Source: Thereva unica
Lineage: Eukaryota > Arthropoda > Insecta > Diptera > Therevidae
Length of the DNA: 64,000 bases
Assembly (NCBI GenBank): GCA_949987705.1
Contig: OX465281.1
Coordinates: forward strand, 179,194,516 to 179,258,515
Direction of reading: 5' to 3'
Positions 11,569 to 20,462 of this stretch are shown here, piece after piece. The position numbers were made by a program, and so were the translations under genes. The stretch's first letter is position 1. Every line of letters begins with the position of its first letter. The notes beneath the pieces were generated by a model, which was given only the letters and a program-made list of their open reading frames with translations, did not search any database and had not been told where the DNA came from.

Positions 11569-11699
11569 TACCAGGAGGACCGGATCCGTGAATTATACCT
11601 AATCGGATAGGGTGACCCCGGGCACTGGTTACGACCGTCGTCGGTTGGTTATCCAGGAGGCACCAGCGAGGAGGTGACGGTACGATTTTGCCCCCCCCC

Positions 11700-11830
11700 C
11701 TCTTTACAAACCATGAATTTTTCAAACTTTAGATCAGTACTTTTTTGACGGGAAATTGTTTTCCACGTCCTACGGTTTCTGGAAATTGAAGCACTTCCTG
11801 GAATGTTCAGTAGTTACGAAATATCTGGCC
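11700..11830 (+). repeat. Repeat S, right part
   Basis: TCTTTACAAACCATGAATTT, a CTTTTTTGACGGGAAATTG-like block and TTCAGTAGTTACG match 48735-48855 in order. They continue the S copy interrupted at 6229. Confidence 0.7.
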
Positions 11831-12120
11831 TAGGTATAGCAAAGCCTCGAACCGGAAGCAATGCCTCAGAAGGGACGGGAAAACGGTAACGACTGCGGTT
11901 ACGGTAACAACCCCTGGAAATGATTTTTGGAAGATGGAACACTCGAAGTACGTACAGAACTGCAGCAGTTAAGTCATTATTAGACAAAGTGAGCAGATAC
12001 AAAATAAAATTACTTGCATTACAAAAGATCAGATGGATAGGAGACGGGACAATATACCTTGGTAATTACAGGATATTCTTCAGCTGTAGAAGGGAGCTCA
12101 CTTAGGAGGCAATCAGTGAA
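11831..12120 (+). pseudogene. RTE-like 5' fragment with endonuclease N-terminus
   Basis: The plus-strand frame from 11920 reads MIFGRWNTRSTYRTAAVKSL, then LLALQKIRWIGDGTIYLGNY, homologous to 11191-11568 on the other strand. It ends at a stop near 12103. The catalytic Glu of QEIRW is Lys here (QKIRW), so it would be inactive even without truncation. This is a second, separate RTE remnant placed head-to-head with the first. Confidence 0.75.
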
Positions 12121-12211
12121 GGACTATGTTTAATAAAACTCCGAATGCAATTTTTCATCCTTTCGACCATAAATGCACTTGCGGATGCGGAGGGGAAAGC
12201 GGTCATGACAA
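12121..12211. other. Flank of repeat R
   Basis: Short stretch between the RTE fragment and the first shared base of the R copies. No feature seen. Confidence 0.3.
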
Positions 12212-12430
12212 AGGACACTTTTAGCTTTTTCAAAAAAAAGCTTATACAGAGGCTCTGTCCGTCTGTCCGTCTGAAGCCTACTTTCATCTCTGAAAGTACT
12301 GCAGCTACAGACTTGGAAAATATCTCAAAATGTAGCTCTTGGTCAAAAGACCAAAAACTGAGAAAATGGTCTGGAAATTTCAACCAGAAGTATATTTAAC
12401 AACAAAAACGAGATTTCTACTAAAGTCCAT

Positions 12431-12501
12431 ATATCGGTAGCCTAGAGGTAAGGCGCTGTAGTCCTATCCCAGGAGAACCAAGTTCAATCCTCGGCCGCAA
12501 A
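12431..12501 (+). ncRNA. tRNA-like sequence 1 (Arg-CCT-like), R-a
   Basis: A D-arm GCC-TAGAGGTAA-GGC is followed by an anticodon loop GTCCTAT that would read CCT with T33. The T-loop TTCAATC sits in a 5-bp stem with one mismatch (CCAAG/CTCGG). The anticodon stem pairs 3 of 5 and the acceptor stem 4 of 7. Internal A and B promoter boxes are recognisable. Most likely a tRNA-derived relic, not a working tRNA. Confidence 0.5.
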
Positions 12502-12694
12502 ATGGTGAAATACATTTTTTTTTTACTTCGGTGTAACATGTTTTGATTCTATTTCTCACTAAATTATATTATTTAATAATGAGACTCAGGAGAACATAAA
12601 CATTTACTTAATTAAAAGTGCAAAAATATCATTTTCTTGATAACATTTCATAGGCACCGAACAAATTACTTTATTGTTGTAAATCTGGCAGCAG

Positions 12695-12772
12695 GCCGAT
12701 GGTGGAGTGGGTAGAGCGTCGGATCCTCGGTTCAGCGGCGTGTAGCGTTGAAGGTTCGAGCCTGGTCGGGCA
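12695..12772 (+). ncRNA. tRNA-like sequence 2, R-a
   Basis: GTGGAGTGGGTAGAGC looks like a D-arm with A box, and GGTTCGAGCC is a perfect B box at the expected spacing for RNA polymerase III. Acceptor pairing is partial (GCCGA with TCGGG) and the T stem is poor. It is repeated unchanged at 16201-16278 and on the minus strand at 39665-39742. Relic or SINE-like head. Confidence 0.45.
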
Positions 12773-12827
12773 GCATTTTTGTTTTCTTTTTCTCTTTTTC
12801 TTCTTTCTTAAATGATTTATTAGCATA

Positions 12828-14770
12828 CTAGCAAAAACCCGCGTGCCTTGCAACGCCTACTCGAATTTTCACAGGTATCTCTTATTTACACTTATTAATT
12901 TCCACTTTAATTTAAAAAATCACAGATTGGGGAAAAAAAAAAATTCAAAATTATCTCAATAAATTTACGCTAAATCACCAAATCAATTAAAACAATTTTT
13001 TTTCTATAACCAAGGTTAAACTGCTTCGTCACAAAATCACTTCGTTACGCAAAACTCGATCATTCAAAGCCTTCTTCAAGACTAAAGTGTTGAATGAAAT
13101 ACTCTAGCTTCCTTTAAAGTGTACCGTTACAATAATTGGCAGAACCTTGTTTTAAATATCCTATTCATAGACTTCTTTTTAACCCATCATAAAAAACAGG
13201 TACTCGTTTTTTTATTGCCATTCCTGGAAGGCCGAATTTTCGACCCAAAACAATACCTGAACATTCACCTGTTTACCTAATTTCTCTTGTAGGATAATAT
13301 GGCATGCGACTTTTGTATTTACATTGTTTGCGGTTTCCTTTTTTAATATTGTAAATTGTCTACTGAAATTGAGGTTTTGGAAGTTCCCTTTGCTATGCAT
13401 ACTTCTTTATTTCTATAAAATGGAATCCCAATTACGGCTCGCTAGTATATGTATATCAACAAAATAATTTTTTTTTCGAGTGAAAAAGAAGCCAGAATCA
13501 GAAAGAATGCGTACCTATTATTACAATCAATAAAAATCCTTCATAGCGAGGAAAGTCAAAAAGTGGAAGTCATTTTTAAAAGAGTCGAAGTTTCAGAAGG
13601 AGTAGTATTTTCAAGGCCGATAATAAATATCGATGGCTGCCTTTCGAAACCTTATTCTACTGTCGGATCAGACTGAAAAACCGAAGGCGATAATCGGGAA
13701 AAATATATCCCTGATAGAGTACAAACTTTTTATCATTGCAATTGTAGACCTGAAAGAGCCTATTTAAATATCGATTGTTCCGTGAATGTTTCCTATAAAA
13801 CGATCAGGATATTTTTTGGAATATCTAGATATTTAGATACAGGTCTGTCAAGTATACAATTCGAATGATCACTTGCTTTCCTTCTCCTATAGGTTAGACT
13901 AAAAAGTAACCCGGTAGTCGGACACGATAGTCGGTACCGATAATCGTATCTGATAGTCGTATTCGCCTAAAATATGGCCGCAAAAGTATTAAATCTTTTT
14001 GTGAAATTCCCATTGCAATACATACAGCCAACAATTTTAAAAATGGGTTTTGAAATCACAGACAGACACTCCAATTATAATTATATATATAGATAGATAG
14101 ATAGATAGAAGATCGATAACCATATGAAACAGAACTATATTTTTAAATCACAGACAGACACGCCATTTACATTTATATAGATAGATTGATTTGAATGACG
14201 CCGTTCAGGTAATAGTATTCTACTTGTCATATCCTTTTGTTTGGTACCCATATCGAGTGGGTTGTAAAGAAAAGGTGAGTCCGGCATAGTTGGTCGCCAT
14301 TTTGAATTTATAATGACAAAAAATAGGTAATTGTACTCTAATTATCATCCCCTTTCATTTGATACCCATGTCGGGGATCGGCGAGCCCAATTGCGAAATT
14401 CACCCGCCATCTTGTAACCGCCATCTTGATTTTTTTACAAAGTGGTCAGATTACATTGTCACCCGAACTAAATATATGTGCAAAATTTGAAGTTGAACGG
14501 TTATATGGAAGTGGGTCAAAATCAAGTTTTAAGTTTTGTCTATATACATACATCCATACATACATACAGATAGAGCTAATATACGGTGTATATAAATAGC
14601 CTAATTACCGCGGCCAAACAGACAGACATACAGACATACAGACATGCAGACAGACAAAAATTTTAAAAATAGTGGATTTTGTTTTAATTACATGTAAATA
14701 ACCAAAAAAACTTAAAAAAACATATTATTTTGAAATTACAGACAGACACTCCAATTATATTTATTGTAGA
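12828..14770 (-). mobile_element. Non-autonomous Helitron in R-a
   Basis: The uninterrupted target TAGCATATTAGTC is present in R-b (16327) and R-c. Here it is split exactly between A and T with no duplication. On the minus strand the insert begins TCTACAATAAATATAATTGG and ends GGGTTTTTGCTAG, i.e. TC...CTAG, with GCGT-loop-ACGC able to pair just upstream of the end. Insertion between A and T, TC start and CTRR end are diagnostic of Helitrons. No Rep/helicase gene is present. Three 5'-terminus-like blocks (14048, 14142, 14730) suggest stacked insertions. Confidence 0.85.
14195..14480. repeat. Degenerate units of the GGTATCAAATGAAAG motif
   Basis: Inside the Helitron, CTTTCATTTGATACCCATGT and CCTTTTGTTTGGTACCCATA occur ~110 bp apart, with CGCCATTTTG/CGCCATCTTG nearby. 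The same core builds the satellite at 30850-35640 and recurs at 54600-54960. Confidence 0.6.
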
Positions 14771-14779
14771 TTAGTCAAC

Positions 14780-14864
14780 CACCGGTAGTGTCTGCCATGG
14801 CGCAAGGGCTACGGAAAAGTCCTTCGTCTGTAGGGCTGCGGGTTCGATTCTTCGGCTCGCGGTG
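14780..14864 (+). ncRNA. tRNA-like sequence 3, R-a
   Basis: GCCATGGCGCAAGGGC resembles a D-arm. ACGGA and TTCGT can close an anticodon-type stem, and GGGTTCGATTC is a B box. CACCG and CGGTG pair as an acceptor-like end. The T stem is weak and position 33 is not T, so it is probably non-functional as a tRNA. Confidence 0.4.
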
Positions 14865-14941
14865 CTTTTTTTCGTCATAATAATTTATTTTTTATAGTTT
14901 CCTTCGGGGAATTTTGTTTCATTTTTTTTATGGCGTATAGT

Positions 14942-15373
14942 AGCCGTGTTTTTTTAATGAACTATATGGTTATTTCATCGAGTTCATTAAAAAAAAACTA
15001 AAACGACAAGGGAAATTTCATGTAGCGCCTACTTCGATGCTTAAAAATTTCAAAATAAAACGGAAGTTAAGTGTTATTTTTTGCACTGTTACACGAACTC
15101 CTCGCTAGAAAATAATAAATCTGCTTCTAAAAAATTAATTATTTATTATAAATTTGCTCTCATCACTTTCCTGTTGTTTTTATTTTTAAATTACGTCTTT
15201 CCGACCCCCGAAAGTATGCAACATGCCAATCCCCGAAACAACATGCCAACACCCGAACGTATGCAATAAGAAAATTAAGAAATTTCCCAAAACCTCGATA
15301 GAAACCCCGATAAAACCTGGGTTTTCATATTTGTATGGGAAAAAACTATATAGTTCATTAAAAAAAACACGGC
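14942..15373. mobile_element. MITE P, copy in R-a
   Basis: Ends are AGCCGTGTTTTTTTAATGAA and its inverted copy, TIR ~27 bp, length 432 bp. Target AGT is duplicated at 14939-14941 and 15374-15376. R-c has the empty site (ATATAGTGTAG reversed near 39445). No gene; a 62-codon frame inside is not conserved as protein. Confidence 0.8.
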
Positions 15374-15937
15374 TAGTGTAGTATAGTATAAACTATTGTT
15401 TATATTAAATAAAGAAATACACCATGACGTGGGCGAAGAATCAAAAAAATTTATTGTTTACATTTGATTTCTCCGATATCAATGGCAATTAAGCTTATAT
15501 TTCCTAGATTTGTATGTGTGTGCAATGTAAACAAATCTTGCAACTTGATTTTGACCCACTTCCATATAAGCGATCAGCTGCAAATTTTACACATGCGCAT
15601 AATGACGAGTATAGTACAGTAGATAAGCTATTTCTTTTAATTTTCCCCGGAGAATTTTGTTTCATATTAAATTAGTTTTTGTCCGAAAATATGCAAAGAC
15701 TTTACTATTTAGCTGCTGCTTCGACTTTAGCTTTTTCAAAAAAAAAGCTTATATAGAGGCTCTGTCCGTCTGTCCGTCTGAAGCCTACTTTCATCTCTGA
15801 AAGTACTGCAGCTACAGACTTGGAAAATATCTCTAAATGTAGCTCTTGGTCAAAAGACCAAAAACTGAGAAAATGGTCTGGAAATTTGAACCAGAAGTAT
15901 ATTTAACAACAAAAAAGAGATTTCTACTAAAGTCCAT

Positions 15938-16008
15938 ATATCGGTAGCCTAGAGGTAAGGCGCTGTAGTCCTATCCCAGGAGAACCAAGTTCAATCCTCG
16001 GCCGCAAA
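15938..16008 (+). ncRNA. tRNA-like sequence 1, R-b
   Basis: Same as 12431-12501, with the CCT anticodon loop and T-loop intact. Confidence 0.5.
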
Positions 16009-16200
16009 ATGGTGAAATACAATTTTTTTTACTTCGGTGTAACATGTTTTGATTCTATTTCTCACTAAATTATATTATTTAATAATGAGACTCAGGAGAA
16101 CATAAACATTTACTTAATTAAAAGTGCAAAAATATCATTTTCTTGATAACATTTCATAGGCACCGAACAAATTACTTTATTGTTGTAAATCTGGCAGCAG

Positions 16201-16278
16201 GCCGATGGTGGAGTGGGTAGAGCGTCGGATCCTCGGTTCAGCGGCGTGTAGCGTTGAAGGTTCGAGCCTGGTCGGGCA
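16201..16278 (+). ncRNA. tRNA-like sequence 2, R-b
   Basis: Identical to 12695-12772, with the B box GGTTCGAGCC. Confidence 0.45.
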
Positions 16279-16342
16279 GCATTTTTGTTTTTTTTTTCTC
16301 CTTTTCTTCTTTCTTAAATGATTTATTAGCATATTAGTCAAC

Positions 16343-16427
16343 CACCGGTAGTGTCTGCCATGGCGCAAGGGCTACGGAAAAGTCCTTCGTCTGTGGGGCT
16401 GCGGGTTCGATTCTTCGGCTCGCGGTG
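16343..16427 (+). ncRNA. tRNA-like sequence 3, R-b
   Basis: Differs from 14780-14864 by one base seen (CTGTGGGG for CTGTAGGG). In this copy, which has no Helitron, tRNA-like 2 and 3 are only 64 bp apart. Confidence 0.4.
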
Positions 16428-16504
16428 CTTTTTTTTCGTCATAATAATTTATTTTTTATAATTTCCTTCGGGGAATTTTGTTTCATTTTTTTATGGCGTA
16501 TAGT

Positions 16505-16936
16505 AGCCGTGTTTTTTTAATGAACTATATGGTTATTTCATCGAGTTCATTAAAAAAAAGCTAAAACGACAAGGGAAATTTTATGTAGCGCCTACTTCGA
16601 TGCTTAAAAATTTCAAAATAAAACGGAAGTTAAGTGTTATTTTTTGCACTGTTACACGAACTCCTCGCTAGAAAATAATAAATCTGCTTCTAAAAAATTA
16701 ATTATTTATTATAAATTTGCTCTCATCACTTTCCTGTTGTTTTTATTTTTAAATTACGTCTTTCCGACCCCCGAAAGTATGCAACATGCCAATACCCGAA
16801 ACAACATGCCAACACCCGAACGTATGCAATAAGAAAATTAAGAAATTTCCCAAAACCTCGATAGAAACCCCGATAAAACCTGGGTTTTCATATTTGTATG
16901 GGAAAGAACTATATAGTTCATTAAAAAAACACGGCT
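16505..16936. mobile_element. MITE P, copy in R-b
   Basis: Same position, length and ends as the R-a copy, so it was in R before the tandem duplication. Confidence 0.8.
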
Positions 16937-17192
16937 AGTGTAGTATAGTATAAACTATTGTTTATATTAAATAAAGAAATACACCATGACGTGGGCGAAG
17001 AATCAAAAAATTTTATTGTTTACATTTGATTTCTCCGATATCAATGGCAATTAAGCTTATATTTCCTAGATTTGTATGTGTGTGCAGTGTAAACAAATCT
17101 TGCAACTTGATTTTGACCCACTTCCATATAAGCGATCAGCTGCAAATTTTACACATGCGCATAATGACGAGTATAGTACAGTAGATAAGCTA

Positions 17193-18409
17193 CATTGATT
17201 ATAGAGTAAGTAGATATGGACAAACATCTTTCAGGTTGTCTTGTTAGATGGCGTTAGTTACACTGAATTAAGTTTTAGGGCTGCGAATTTCTGTTGTAAA
17301 CCTCTAAAATTAATGGGAATGGGTTTACAACATTAGTTTAATAATATTAATTTTTTATTAGTGCATAATAATCATAAAATAGACAATTTTTTTAATTTTG
17401 CTATTTTTTAATAAAACATAAAAAAGCGGGTTTGCGCCTGAATTTAAAAAAGCATTTCAAAGCCCTTGACGCATGTTCGAAGAAAAAACAAAAGTTTCGG
17501 ATCTAAAAATAGATTGCGGGCATTCCTTTTGTTTTGATTTGGAAAGGGGTGGGTGGGCTGAAACTACGATGATTTCTTGGCCGGTGGCTGAAATTTATGA
17601 ATGAAGAAATTAATGAATGGGAAGAGAGATTTAATGGGAAATTTAGCATCGTGTTTTTTTTTTATTTTGAGAAAAATTAAATAAGTTTGTTTTTAACAAA
17701 ATTCTAGTTTTTTTGTATTGATTTTATTATTGCTTTTAGAGCAAATTGAGCAAACTATTTGAAAATGTGAATATATGTATACATATTTGCGTGCAATAAT
17801 AGAAAACAATAAAAAACTTTCGTTTAAAACCCTACTTCATAATTCTCAAGAGTGGTAGTCGTCAATGAAAAAAGAAGAGTTCGGATTTTGAAAGATTTTT
17901 TAAAATGTTAGTATTAAGGGTAATTGTTTACTTTATCAGACGCAAAAGTTGACGCAATACTCCAAAAATGCGGTGAGTTTTTGGTGGGAGAATTAAACTG
18001 CTATTTTTATAAAAATTACTTTTACAAAATTTTAACCCTGAATAACCAACCGGTGACCAACGGCTAATTCCAAAAGCAACATGCTCTGGTCAACCCCTTA
18101 CAAAGCCTACCTCCTGCGGGGGTGCGGTGATAAAGTAAATAATTATCTAAAATTCTAAGAATTTTATATACATGTATATGAATATCCCACTCCACCACCC
18201 GTTCATTTAATTATGGCAGCTTCAATAAAACTACCCTTTTGCTTACTTCTGATAGTATCAAATTTTAAAAATTAATGAAAATAATCCAATTGGAAATAAA
18301 AATAATTTAAATTATTAAGAGCAAACCAGTCTGGATTCATTATTCAACTGGAAGCCTGCCATGACAACCTATAATTAGTGGCGGGTCCGTCGACACAAAA
18401 ACTCAGTTG
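17193..18409. other. E 'A' end, non-coding
   Basis: It corresponds to 37500-38213 plus 29750-30210 of E2 (reversed) and 46900-48010 of E3. No gene supported. Confidence 0.6.
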
Positions 18410-18775
18410 TTTTTTTTTTTTTTTTTTTTTATGTGGTAGTGCTAAGCTCAGGAGTCACCCTTTGTACTACTAGTCCGTCATGTCATTTGTCTCGTCATGG
18501 TGCAATGTCTAGCAGTAAGCTTAGTACGGGGGAGGGGTAGGGAGGAGGTTAGGGATTATGAAGGTACGGGAGGGTATTGAAGAAGGTGGTGATGAACCCT
18601 GCGTTTGAACTCTTGGATATTGTAGGAGCTCGGAAATACCGACTGCGAGAGATTATTCCACAGTCGAGTTGTTCTATTTACAAACGAATTCATGTCTTGT
18701 TGAGTGCGTGAAAAGGGTAGTTGCAGGTGCAGGGAATGGGACGAGTGGGCTAATCTGGTGTTGCGGTTATAAGAT
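18410..18775 (-). mobile_element. 3' fragment of the Jockey family seen at 20463
   Basis: A run of T (18410-18430) is followed by the reversed 3' UTR and the last ~60 codons (SSYNIQEFKRRVHHHLLQ) of the same protein as 20462-22765. E2 has the empty site near 29725 (TTTGCAACAACTGAG). It is a ~365-bp, strongly 5'-truncated, recent insertion. Confidence 0.85.
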
Positions 18776-19544
18776 TGCAAACAAGTTGGAATTCTTGATG
18801 TTCAGGTTGCAACGAGAGCCAAACTTCAAGAAGAGAGATGTACACATATTGTGTAGCTATAAGAATGATGAGGGCTCACATGCTCTTGCTTGGGACGACC
18901 AGCTTTTTTAGTATGTATAAATTAACCGTTAATTTAAAGGCCTTCGTGATATTCAATATTCATCTTACTAGGTAGCTGGGCATGTGAGCCTTACAGCTAG
19001 CTATTCATAAGATTTCCCATTGAGTTTTATCTGTGAAACAAAGGAAAGCCGCTGGAAATGTGCGCAAAAACATTCCGTCGACATTGTCCGCACAAGGATT
19101 CCGCCGGCCATTTCATTCAAACATCAAAGTAAGACGGGCAAAACCCTCTTTCGTGTTGACCCACCATTAAACACTAAACGCACATCAGTCAGTTTCTTAA
19201 CAAGTTCTTTAATACATATCTACAATATTTTCATTCAGTTTTACTATTTTTTTTGGTTCAAAGGTGAATTTTTTATTAAATGCTGGTCATTTTCTTAAAA
19301 GTTGTAGCTTTAAAAATTATTGAGTTGATTGAGTGGATAGAAAAGCCGCCTCTTTTTAAAACTGCATACATTTGTGAAGAAACTTGAGCGCAGAGTTATG
19401 CGTGCAAATTCCTTTGCACAGGTGGAAAATTCGACGCTTTCTGTAAAACTGTAAAATTAACGCACATCGCAGTACTAAAGAACTGGTTTGAGAGCTTTAT
19501 TTCTGGCCATTCAATTAAGGTAGTACGGGCCATTCAATTAAGGT

Positions 19545-20215
19545 ATTACGCCTTCGTCAATATAAGACAAGAACGGGCAAGACCTTGTCTAATAGAGTGT
19601 GAACTCTCATCCCTCGAAAAAATTGTACCATCCTTCCCTTTATCTCAGTGGCAAAAAGAATCTAATAGCTGACTCATCTCTTAACATCTTAATATACAAA
19701 TCCACCAAAGCAAACAAACATTTGCTCGCCGGCAAAATGACGTCACGAAGAAAGTGCATATCGCAGCTATGCACATTTGGAACATCATCTTTTTACGTCA
19801 TTATCACGTCAAGAGAAAATGCCTTTGGTGGACTCGTACTTTTAGACGTAATTTAATCTTCAGTGGCATTCCGTATTACAATATTGTTAAATCCGATTAG
19901 AAGACGAAGCAGCTTGCAAGTAAAAATTTACCAATATTGTTAAATTTTCATGTAAAATAAATGTCAATATTGTAGGTATAATATAAAATACGGTTTCGGC
20001 AGTTTCGAAAAAAATAACAATATTGCAATAGAAAATAAGGTCCCAGATCTGCGATGGAGTAATCACATATTCCAAATCGCCAAACAAGCTTATCAATGCA
20101 ATGCTTATCAATTATCAGATTCCTGAAGAGATGCAAGTTCCTCCTTCAGCAGGCGGCCCTCTACAATCTACAAGTCCTACATTCCGCCTTATATGGAATT
20201 GTATTGAACATAACT
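19545..20215 (+). pseudogene. Decayed Jockey-type RT inside E1
   Basis: The translation shows FVNIRQERARPCLIECE, matching the region after FADD in the intact copy. At 20040-20215 LRWSNHIFQIAKQAYQC and YKSYIPPYMEL match LRWNDHIFQIAKQGSQC and YKSYIRPLLEY. Stops and frameshifts are frequent. E2 (26291-26990) and E3 (46010-46420) hold the same relic, so it was captured before E amplified. Confidence 0.75.
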
Positions 20216-20462
20216 CGTATATCTGGGCAGAAGTTATGTTCCCATAGCCACAACCCATACGACACATGACCCCAACCAAAAGTTCACGAGCCTTACGGCA
20301 CAAGCCACCATCAATGACCTCGATACTTCGGGAGCATCCGGCTACCTAGATATTTAGTTAGCAATATTGTAACATAATTAATATTATTATTCTTTCATCG
20401 TTGGAAAAAATAAATTAACAGAGCTTCAGCCTCGGATTAGTCTTTATCAAAATGGGTCTGGT
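20216..20462 (+). other. Possible solo-LTR-like block, left part
   Basis: Within the decayed RT frame (LVWG / GAP), a non-coding block starts near TGTTCCCATAG and continues after the young Jockey element (22905-23034), ending TGACGGTTGCGTGGCGCGAA. It is present in E3 as 45669-46010. A TGGCG end next to the break resembles an LTR edge, but no matching LTR or duplication was found. Confidence 0.35.

Larger units (their letters stand above)
6234..11699 (-). mobile_element. RTE-like LINE, split by a CR1-like element
   Basis: It is inserted in repeat S, with a likely 5-bp duplication CTCTT at 6229-6233 and 11700-11704. Its 3' end (minus) is a short AAG-rich tail rather than poly(A), as is usual in RTE elements. 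The 5' end lies at ~11690. The CR1-like element occupies 8138-11136. Without it the copy is ~2.5 kb, shorter than typical ~3.3-kb RTE elements because part of the RT core is deleted. Confidence 0.75.
12212..15724 (+). repeat. Repeat R, copy a (contains a Helitron and MITE P)
   Basis: It is nearly identical to R-b starting at 15725, giving a direct tandem pair with the join inside GCTGCTTCGA/CTTTAGC. Landmarks in order: AGCTTTTTCAAAAAAAAGCT, three tRNA-like sequences, MITE P, a block shared with 39000-39470, and TGCTGCTTCGA. Without its insertions the unit is about 1.1-1.2 kb. A third, inverted copy lies at 38999-39797. Coding potential is absent. I do not know its class. Confidence 0.8.
15725..17192 (+). 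repeat. Repeat R, copy b, part before E1
   Basis: Direct tandem partner of R-a, lacking the Helitron. It continues at 25991-26033 and 38214-38290 after elements E1 and E2. The duplicated TAAGCTA at 17186-17192 and 25991-25997 marks where E1 entered. Confidence 0.8.

Noticed and set aside
12145..12399. Opposed 84- and 93-codon frames
   Set aside because: The DNA repeats at 15725 without keeping the frames; no motif.
12431..12501. Functional tRNA-Arg gene
   Set aside because: Acceptor and anticodon stems have too many mismatches; kept only as tRNA-like.
15081..15269. 62-codon frame, repeated at 16644
   Set aside because: Lies in MITE P; the match reflects duplication of the MITE, and the third copy does not keep it.
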